DNA from: Achromobacter pulmonis
GTDB lineage: Bacteria > Pseudomonadota > Gammaproteobacteria > Burkholderiales > Burkholderiaceae_B
Length of the DNA stretch: 37,886 bases
Assembly: GCF_002885955.2 (NCBI RefSeq)
Contig: NZ_POQS01000003.1
Span: forward strand, 752,236-790,121
Reading direction: 5' to 3'
The position numbers and the translations under genes were made by a program. The number at the start of each line of letters is the position of its first letter. Within the stretch, counting starts at the first letter, position 1. The notes under the pieces were generated by a model that saw nothing but the letters and a program-made list of their open reading frames with translations, made no database searches and had not been told where the DNA came from. Shown in pieces: positions 33,293 through 37,886 of this stretch.

Positions 33293-33774
33293 GCCGCCGC
33301 CGCTGGAAGCCGCGCCAGGCAGCGACCATGCAAGAGGCCATCCGCCTGTGCCTGGACTACGCCCTGCATAAGCACAATCGCTCGGTCGCCCGCGTGGCCG
33401 AGCTAATCGGCGTATCTGAATGGGTGATCTACAAGTGGATGAGCGAGGGATCGATCCCCAGCAAGCGCATCCGCCCGTTCGAGTTCGCGTGCGACTCCAC
33501 GTTCGTCACCCAGTACATCGCCGTCAGTGCGCAAAAGCTGGTGATTGACATTCCGGCAGGCAGGGCTGCCGGCGAGCGCGACCTGCTGGATCTGCAAAAC
33601 GCGCTGAACAGCGCCGTATCCCTGCTGACCAGCTTCTACCGCGACGAGGCCAAGCCCGAGGACGTGCTGCAGGGCGTGACGCTGGCCATGATGCAGTTGG
33701 CCGGCCACCGCGAGAACGTGCGGAAAAGCGCTGCGCCCGAGCTGGACCTGTTCGGCGGGGAGGATGACGCATGA
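33289..33774 (+). CDS. Hypothetical early phage protein upstream of transposase
   Basis: The 161-residue protein starts MSRRRWKPRQAATMQEAIRL and has a helix-turn-helix-like segment (SVARVAELIGVSEWVIYKWM, about residues 35-55). A helical C-terminal half follows and ends in acidic LDLFGGEDDA. GAGGGGGG lies just before the ATG at 33289. Similar proteins occur directly before the transposase in BcepMu- and B3-type phages, where their role is not settled. It overlaps the transposase start by 4 bases (ATGA), so the two are translationally coupled. Confidence 0.75.
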   Translation: MSRRRWKPRQAATMQEAIRLCLDYALHKHNRSVARVAELIGVSEWVIYKWMSEGSIPSKRIRPFEFACDSTFVTQYIAVSAQKLVIDIPAGRAAGERDLLDLQNALNSAVSLLTSFYRDEAKPEDVLQGVTLAMMQLAGHRENVRKSAAPELDLFGGEDDA

Positions 33775-35738
33775 CCCGCGAATGGTTCGCCGCCCAGGAG
33801 CTTGCCGGCCTGCCCGGAATGCCCGGCACCGAGCGCGGCGTGAATGGCTGGGGCGAAAGAGGCCGCATCACTCGTCGCAAGCGGAGCAAGGGGAAGGGGT
33901 GGGAATACGCCTTCCCATCACTCCCCGTCGAAACCCAAGCGGCGCTGCTCAAACGCGACGCGCCACCCGTGCCTGCAGCCCCGGCTCGCCCGCCCGTGGC
34001 TGCGCCTGATCGCGCCGGCCTGTGGGACGCCTACGACCGCCGCCCGCAAAGCCTGAAGGATGAAGCCGCGCGGCGCCTGTCCGCGCTACAGGCCGTCGAG
34101 CGCCTGGTGGCCGCCGGCACCGGCCGGTCGCGCGCCGTCGAGGAGACGGCCAAGGCGTTCGGCGAGTCACGCCCCACGCTGTACCGCTGGGCCAAGCTGG
34201 TGGCCGGGCTGGACCCGGCCGACTGGCTGGCCGCGCTGGTTCCGGCCTACACCGGCCGCACGGCCAAGGCGGAGTGCGACGAGCGCGCCTGGGACTTCTT
34301 CAAGGCGGAATGGTTGCGGGCCGAGGCGCCATCCATCGCCACCGCCTACGACCGCATGGTGCGCGCGGCGCGCGAGCAGGGGTGGGTGGTGCCCAGCCGG
34401 AACACGGTCACCCGGTGGGCGAACGAGATACCGCGCACGCTGCGCGTACTCAAGCGCGAGGGCGAGCACGCCATGATGCGGCTATACCCGTCGCAACATC
34501 GCACCGTGCGCGACCTGTACGCGATGGCCTGGATCAACGGCGACGGCTACCAGCACAACGTGTTCGTCCGGTTCCCGGACGGCACCATCGGGCGCCCCAA
34601 GACGTGGTTCTGGCAGGACATCTACAGCCGCCGCATCGTCGGCTACCGAACGGACCGCACCGAGCACAGCGACATGATCCGCCTGGCCCTGGGCGACGTG
34701 ATCGAGCGCTACGGCATCCCCGAGCACGCCACCATCGACAACACGCGCGCGGCGGCCAACAAGTGGCTGACCGCCGGCGTGCAAACGCGCTACCGCTTCA
34801 AGGTCCGCGAGGAAGACCCGGTGGGCCTGATGCCGCAACTGGGCATCAAGCTGCACTGGACCAGCGTGCATAACGGCAAGGGCCACGGCCAGGCCAAGCC
34901 GGTCGAGCGCGCCTTCGGTGTAGGCGGCATCGGCGAATACGTGGACAAGCACCCGAAGTTCGCCGGCGCCTACACCGGCCCCAACGTCATGGCCAAGCCC
35001 GAGAACTACCAGTCCACGGCGGTCGAGTGGGACGTGTTCGTTCAGGTGCTGCGCGCCGAGATCGACGCCTGGAATGCGCGCACCGGCCGGCGCACCGAGA
35101 TATGCGCGGGCGAACTGTCGTTCGACCAGGCGTTCCGCGACAGCTACGAGCGCAGCGCGCACCTGATCCGCCGCGCCACCGAGGCGCAGCGCCGCATGTG
35201 GATGCTGGCCGCCGAGTCGGTGACGGTGCAGCGCGACGCCAGCGTGGCGCTGGCCATCGGCAAGGGGCCGAGCGGGCGCAACCGCTACGCCTGCGACGCG
35301 CTGATCGAGCACGTCGGCCGCAAGGTGGTGGTGCGCTTCGACCCGGACAGCCTGCACGAATGCGTGCATCTGTACCAGCTGGACGGCCGCTACATCGGCC
35401 AGGCCGATTGCATGATGGCCGCCGGCTTCGGCGACACCAGCGCGGGCCGCGAATGGCGGCGCCAGCACAAGCAGCGCCTGAAGGCCGCCAAGCAGATGGC
35501 CGAGGCTGAGATCCGCATGTCGGCCATCGAGGCGGCCGACTACATGCCCGATCCCCAGCCGGACCCCGAGACGCCCCCGCAGACCAATGTGGTGCGCGGC
35601 GCCTGGAAGGCGCCGGCCAAGAAGGTAGCGAACAGCGACGTGGTGCCCGAGGCAGAGGGAGAAATGCCCGCCGAGCGGCACCGCTTCGACGACTTCATCC
35701 TGGGCCAGATGGAGCAATGGAAGCGCGGCCAGGTATGA
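33771..35738 (+). CDS. MuA-like DDE transposase
   Basis: The 655-residue protein cuts and joins phage DNA ends during integration and replicative transposition. The N-terminal part (EWFAAQELAGLPGMPGTERG) is a Mu-type DNA-binding winged helix, followed by end-binding helical domains (about 80-220). The RNase-H catalytic core has the DDE triad in WINGDGYQHNVFV (about D258), ATIDNTRAAANKW (about D325) and KPVERAFGVGGIGEY (about E381). The C-terminal region is basic then acidic, ending FDDFILGQMEQWKRGQV, where MuB contact would lie. It fits the three end-binding repeats at 31809-31970. The MuB-like ATPase gene follows after a hairpin. Confidence 0.93.
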   Translation: MTREWFAAQELAGLPGMPGTERGVNGWGERGRITRRKRSKGKGWEYAFPSLPVETQAALLKRDAPPVPAAPARPPVAAPDRAGLWDAYDRRPQSLKDEAARRLSALQAVERLVAAGTGRSRAVEETAKAFGESRPTLYRWAKLVAGLDPADWLAALVPAYTGRTAKAECDERAWDFFKAEWLRAEAPSIATAYDRMVRAAREQGWVVPSRNTVTRWANEIPRTLRVLKREGEHAMMRLYPSQHRTVRDLYAMAWINGDGYQHNVFVRFPDGTIGRPKTWFWQDIYSRRIVGYRTDRTEHSDMIRLALGDVIERYGIPEHATIDNTRAAANKWLTAGVQTRYRFKVREEDPVGLMPQLGIKLHWTSVHNGKGHGQAKPVERAFGVGGIGEYVDKHPKFAGAYTGPNVMAKPENYQSTAVEWDVFVQVLRAEIDAWNARTGRRTEICAGELSFDQAFRDSYERSAHLIRRATEAQRRMWMLAAESVTVQRDASVALAIGKGPSGRNRYACDALIEHVGRKVVVRFDPDSLHECVHLYQLDGRYIGQADCMMAAGFGDTSAGREWRRQHKQRLKAAKQMAEAEIRMSAIEAADYMPDPQPDPETPPQTNVVRGAWKAPAKKVANSDVVPEAEGEMPAERHRFDDFILGQMEQWKRGQV

Positions 35739-35742
35739 AAAA

Positions 35743-35768
35743 CCCCGCGCAGTAGGCGCTGCGCGGGG
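35743..35768 (+). terminator. Strong hairpin between transposase and ATPase genes
   Basis: CCCCGCGCAG (35743-35752) pairs with CTGCGCGGGG (35759-35768) around TAGGCG, a 10-bp stem starting 4 bases after the transposase stop. There is no T tract, so it is more likely an attenuator or an mRNA-protecting structure than a full terminator. Confidence 0.5.
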
Positions 35769-35821
35769 CGTGTAGCAAACGGGCCATGTGGCCCATCAAC
35801 CAGCAAACAGGAGCATACCAG

Positions 35822-36790
35822 ATGGACCAAAACGTGACGCAACTGGAAACCGCCCGCCGCGCCCCGCACGACGACGTGCTGATCGGCGAGGTCAAGGCCA
35901 TCATGCAGGCCGAGGATCTGACCCAAGCGCAGATCAGCGGCCTGACCGGCATCGGTAAAGCGCGCCTTAGCCAATGGCTGAACGGCGTTTATACGGGCAA
36001 CGTGGCCGCCATCGAGGTGGACATCCGCCGCTGGCTGGAAAGCCGCCGTGCCGCCGCTGCCGTGTCCGCCACGCTGCCAGCCGCGCCGGGCTGGGTGGAA
36101 ACGCCCACGGCGCGCGCGGTGCTGTCGGCGCTGTCGTTCTCGCAGATGGCCGAGGCCGTGTCCGTCATCTACGGCGGCGCCGGCGTAGGCAAGTCCACCG
36201 CGCTGAAGCAATACCAGCGCCGCGCGCCCAACGTGTGGGTGGTCACCGCCACCCCGGCCGTGTCGGCGCCCGGCCCCATCCTGACCCGCATCGCGCAGAC
36301 GCTGGGCATCCGCACCACCGGCGCGGTGCATGTGATCGAGGCCAACATCGTGGAGCGCGTGCGCGAGACGCGCGGTCTGCTGGTCATCGACGAAGCGCAG
36401 CACCTGACGCACCGCGCGCTGGATGCGGTGCGGTCCATCCACGACGCGGCCGGCATCGGCCTGGCCCTGGTCGGCAACGAGATCGTGTACAGCCAGCTGA
36501 CCGGCGGCCAGCGCCAGGTCGGCTTCGCACAACTGTTTTCCCGCGTGGCCAAGCGCGTGCGCCTGTCGCGCGCCAAGGATGCCGACGTGCTGGCGCTGCT
36601 GGACGCCTGGCGCATCGACGACGCCGAGGCGCGCCAGCTGTGCCTGGGCATCGGCCGGCGTCCCGGCGCACTGCGCGGCCTGTCGCAGACGCTGCGCCTG
36701 GCCAGCATGTTCGCGGCCACGTCCGGCGCCGCCCGGCCGACCGCCGAGCATGTGCGCGACGCCTGGCAAGACCTGGGGGGCGAATCGTGA
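35822..36790 (+). CDS. MuB-like AAA+ ATPase (target-DNA activator)
   Basis: The 322-residue ATPase binds target DNA and stimulates the transposase. An N-terminal helix-turn-helix (about 30-70: LTQAQISGLTGIGKARLSQW then LNGVY) precedes the AAA+ domain, with Walker A YGGAGVGKSTALKQY (about 120-134), Walker B GLLVIDEAQHL (about 188-198) and a sensor-like ALVGNEIVYSQL. The ATG at 35822 has AGGAG 8 bases upstream and is preferred over an earlier in-frame ATG at 35786, which lies in the hairpin leader. The stop overlaps the next start (GTGA). Confidence 0.9.
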   Translation: MDQNVTQLETARRAPHDDVLIGEVKAIMQAEDLTQAQISGLTGIGKARLSQWLNGVYTGNVAAIEVDIRRWLESRRAAAAVSATLPAAPGWVETPTARAVLSALSFSQMAEAVSVIYGGAGVGKSTALKQYQRRAPNVWVVTATPAVSAPGPILTRIAQTLGIRTTGAVHVIEANIVERVRETRGLLVIDEAQHLTHRALDAVRSIHDAAGIGLALVGNEIVYSQLTGGQRQVGFAQLFSRVAKRVRLSRAKDADVLALLDAWRIDDAEARQLCLGIGRRPGALRGLSQTLRLASMFAATSGAARPTAEHVRDAWQDLGGES

Positions 36791-36969
36791 AGCCCCGCCA
36801 CCAGCCCGAGCAGGTCGAGTACGGCCCGATGCACCCGGATCTGTTCGACGGCGAGACGCCCATCGTGTGGGTGTCCGGCGCCGCCGAGCAGCCCGCCACC
36901 GAACCCCGGAAAGTGCGGGGGGGGGGCAGCATGATGCACGCAAGCGCGAACGGCGCGAGGAGACCCTGA
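36787..36969 (+). CDS. Small prophage protein (60 residues) with a G10 tract
   Basis: A GTG start overlaps the ATPase stop. The frame reads VKPRHQPEQVEYGPMHPDLF then DGETPIVWVSGAAEQPATEP and runs through ten consecutive G bases at 36917-36926 before ending ASANGARRP. The conserved-looking part ends before the tract, so a one-base change there would alter only the tail. No homologue is recognised. The start is accepted because of the overlapping stop/start pattern common to this operon. Confidence 0.55.
   Translation: MKPRHQPEQVEYGPMHPDLFDGETPIVWVSGAAEQPATEPRKVRGGGSMMHASANGARRP
36917..36926 (+). repeat. Homopolymer of ten G
   Basis: Ten consecutive G bases follow AAGTGC inside the 60-residue gene. 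Such tracts slip in replication and are also frequent sequencing-length errors, so the reading frame downstream is uncertain. Confidence 0.9.
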
Positions 36970-36970
36970 A

Positions 36971-37135
36971 ATGAGGCTACAGCAACAGGACCGGCGAGAC
37001 ATGGACATGGCGTTTCTCGTCGAGATGAAGGAGCGGCTGGCCCGCGCGCGGGCCGGCGACTGGACCGAGGCGGACATGATCGAACAGATGATCGACGACT
37101 GGATCGACGAGCTGGAAAAGGAGGCGCGGTCATGA
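36971..37135 (+). CDS. Small acidic helical prophage protein (54 residues)
   Basis: The frame starts MRLQQQDRRDMDMAFLVEMK and continues ERLARARAGDWTEADMIEQM, IDDWIDELEKEARS. It is almost entirely helical and acidic with heptad-like spacing. The ATG lies 1 base after the previous stop, and its TGA overlaps the next ATG (ATGA at 37132-37135). Both packing and composition support a real gene, although it is short. Function unknown. Confidence 0.6.
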   Translation: MRLQQQDRRDMDMAFLVEMKERLARARAGDWTEADMIEQMIDDWIDELEKEARS

Positions 37136-37446
37136 CCATCTACAGCGACGCCTACCTGAACCACTACGCCGACCGCTACGTGGCCATGCACCTGAAGCGC
37201 CACGGCGTGACGCTGGAGCAGTACCTGGCCGACCCGGCTCGGTACGACCATCTGGAGTTCGAGCCGTTCCCGCTGCTGCCCGAACAGCGGCGCGTGCAGC
37301 AGCAGCTGGACGCCGAGGCCGCGCGAGCCGAGCAGGAGATCGAACACCTGCCCCGGCGCAACGGCGCGGCCATCGAAGTGCTGCACCACCGGCGGCACCA
37401 TCGCCGCACCTTCCTGAGCTTCTTCACGCGCAAGGTGAAGGCATGA
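37132..37446 (+). CDS. Hypothetical early prophage protein (104 residues)
   Basis: I do not recognise this protein. It starts MTIYSDAYLNHYADRYVAMH, with LKRHGVTLEQYLADPARYDH next. Residues 45-75 (LLPEQRRVQQQLDAEAARAE then QEIEHLPRRNG) form a probable coiled coil. The tail is rich in His and Arg (VLHHRRHHRRTFLSFF). It overlaps neighbours on both sides by 4 bases, so all three are translated from one message. A DNA- or protein-binding accessory role is possible but unproven. Confidence 0.65.
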   Translation: MTIYSDAYLNHYADRYVAMHLKRHGVTLEQYLADPARYDHLEFEPFPLLPEQRRVQQQLDAEAARAEQEIEHLPRRNGAAIEVLHHRRHHRRTFLSFFTRKVKA

Positions 37447-37826
37447 AAGCCCAGGCCATCCCATTCGGCGCGGCCCTGGTCGCCGTCTTCAATCGGCTGG
37501 GCGCGATGTACCGCGCGGGGCTGGTGCGCCGGACTGCCGAATATCTGGAGCGTCACCGGGAGCCGGTCGCCGCCGTGCGCCTGGCGCGCGACCTGGAGGC
37601 GCCGCTGTACCTGGTGCGCGACACCCTGCGGCAGCTGGAGCAAGCCGGCCGGGTGGCGGTGGTGGCCCATACGGTGCCCGAGGGCCGCGCCTATCGCCCC
37701 GTCGAGATCGGCATCTGCGAATGGTGCGGGCAACTGGACCACCACCTGGTCGCGGGCGAGTGCCCCAGCTGCCGCCCCGGCGTGCAGGATGCGGCCCGCC
37801 CCGCGCACGCCCGGCGCATCTGCTGA
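37443..37826 (+). CDS. Winged-helix plus zinc-ribbon prophage protein
   Basis: The 127-residue protein has a winged-helix-like N-terminal part (RRTAEYLERHREPVAAVRLA then RDLEAPLYLVRDTLRQLEQA and GRVAVV, about 28-75). A zinc ribbon follows with two Cys-x2-Cys knuckles (CEWCGQLDHHLVAGECPSC, about 95-113). This is the layout of small transcription regulators. Its place after the transposition genes suggests control of early or middle phage transcription; that is inference. It overlaps the preceding gene by 4 bases (ATGA). Confidence 0.7.
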   Translation: MKAQAIPFGAALVAVFNRLGAMYRAGLVRRTAEYLERHREPVAAVRLARDLEAPLYLVRDTLRQLEQAGRVAVVAHTVPEGRAYRPVEIGICEWCGQLDHHLVAGECPSCRPGVQDAARPAHARRIC

Positions 37827-37854
37827 CAACCACAACCACATCCAAGGAGTAACC

Positions 37855-37886
37855 ATGAGTACTACCGACACCACCATCCCCCCCGG
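37855..37886 (+). CDS. Start of the next early prophage gene (cut by window end)
   Basis: AAGGAG (37844-37849) stands 5 bases before an ATG followed by STTDTTIPP. Only 10 codons are visible. In Mu-like phages a Gam-type end-protecting protein or another early accessory gene would follow here; the fragment is too short to tell. Confidence 0.6.
   Translation, partial: MSTTDTTIPP

Larger units (their letters stand above)
31796..37886 (+). mobile_element. Mu-like transposable prophage, left end (right part outside window)
   Basis: The boundary is TGTTAGGAACC at 31796, TG being the usual first bases of transposable phage ends. Three repeated transposase-site-like sequences follow, then a leftward repressor unit and a rightward early operon: ner, small genes, MuA-like DDE transposase, MuB-like ATPase and accessory genes. 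Order and directions are those of Mu, B3 and BcepMu-type phages. It interrupts a carboxymuconolactone decarboxylase-family gene. The lytic, head and tail genes lie beyond the window. Confidence 0.9.

Noticed and set aside
35743..35768. Full intrinsic terminator splitting transposase and ATPase transcription
   Set aside because: The 10-bp stem has no T tract, and these genes are normally in one early operon; treated as an attenuator-like hairpin only.
1..37886. CRISPR array, rRNA or riboswitch
   Set aside because: No regularly spaced repeats, rRNA signature or recognisable riboswitch core was seen on either strand.

Overview
The window reads as chromosome of a high-GC betaproteobacterium of the Bordetella/Achromobacter (Alcaligenaceae) type. 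The pointers are two Bug/TctC-type solute receptors, two FecI-FecR-TonB-receptor modules, the codon usage and a Mu-like prophage. No species marker is present, so the genus is an inference.

Left part (1 to about 9,200) is accessory DNA. It opens with the right end of an IS5-family element (1-359, inverted repeat plus a CTAA target duplication) that sits beside, and probably truncates, an RND efflux pump gene. The pump's outer-membrane channel and a tandem universal stress protein follow. Next come a remnant of a TetR regulator fused head-on to a truncated PLD/SNF2-like helicase, a BrxR/CapW-like WYL repressor and a LysR regulator. An 18-bp sequence identical in form to the 3' end of a tRNA-Gly gene (7843-7860) marks a plausible attachment site of a clc-type integrative element. 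Beyond it lie small unrecognised genes, including a 25-residue membrane peptide absent from a 60-codon-cutoff gene list.

Middle part (9,460-31,550) looks like ordinary chromosome. It holds a glycosyltransferase and YrbL-like kinase pair, a NimT/NimR-like exporter and AraC regulator, and a MobA/MocA-like nucleotidyltransferase. Two tandem iron-uptake modules follow, each ECF sigma factor, FecR anti-sigma and TonB receptor with its own Fur box. After these come a DapA-like lyase/Bug receptor pair divergent from an FCD-GntR regulator with two matching operators, and an unusual operon of urocanate hydratase, Bug receptor, ornithine-cyclodeaminase-like protein and a signal-less PhnD-like binding protein, preceded by a HutC-type operator. 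A PtsJ-type MocR regulator closes the region.

Right part (31,796 to the end) is the left end of a Mu-like transposable prophage inserted in, and disrupting, a carboxymuconolactone-decarboxylase-family gene. It shows three repeated transposase-binding-type sites, a leftward lysogeny unit (repressor plus a small gene) and a rightward, tightly overlapping early operon (ner, small genes, MuA-like transposase, MuB-like ATPase and accessory genes) that runs off the window.
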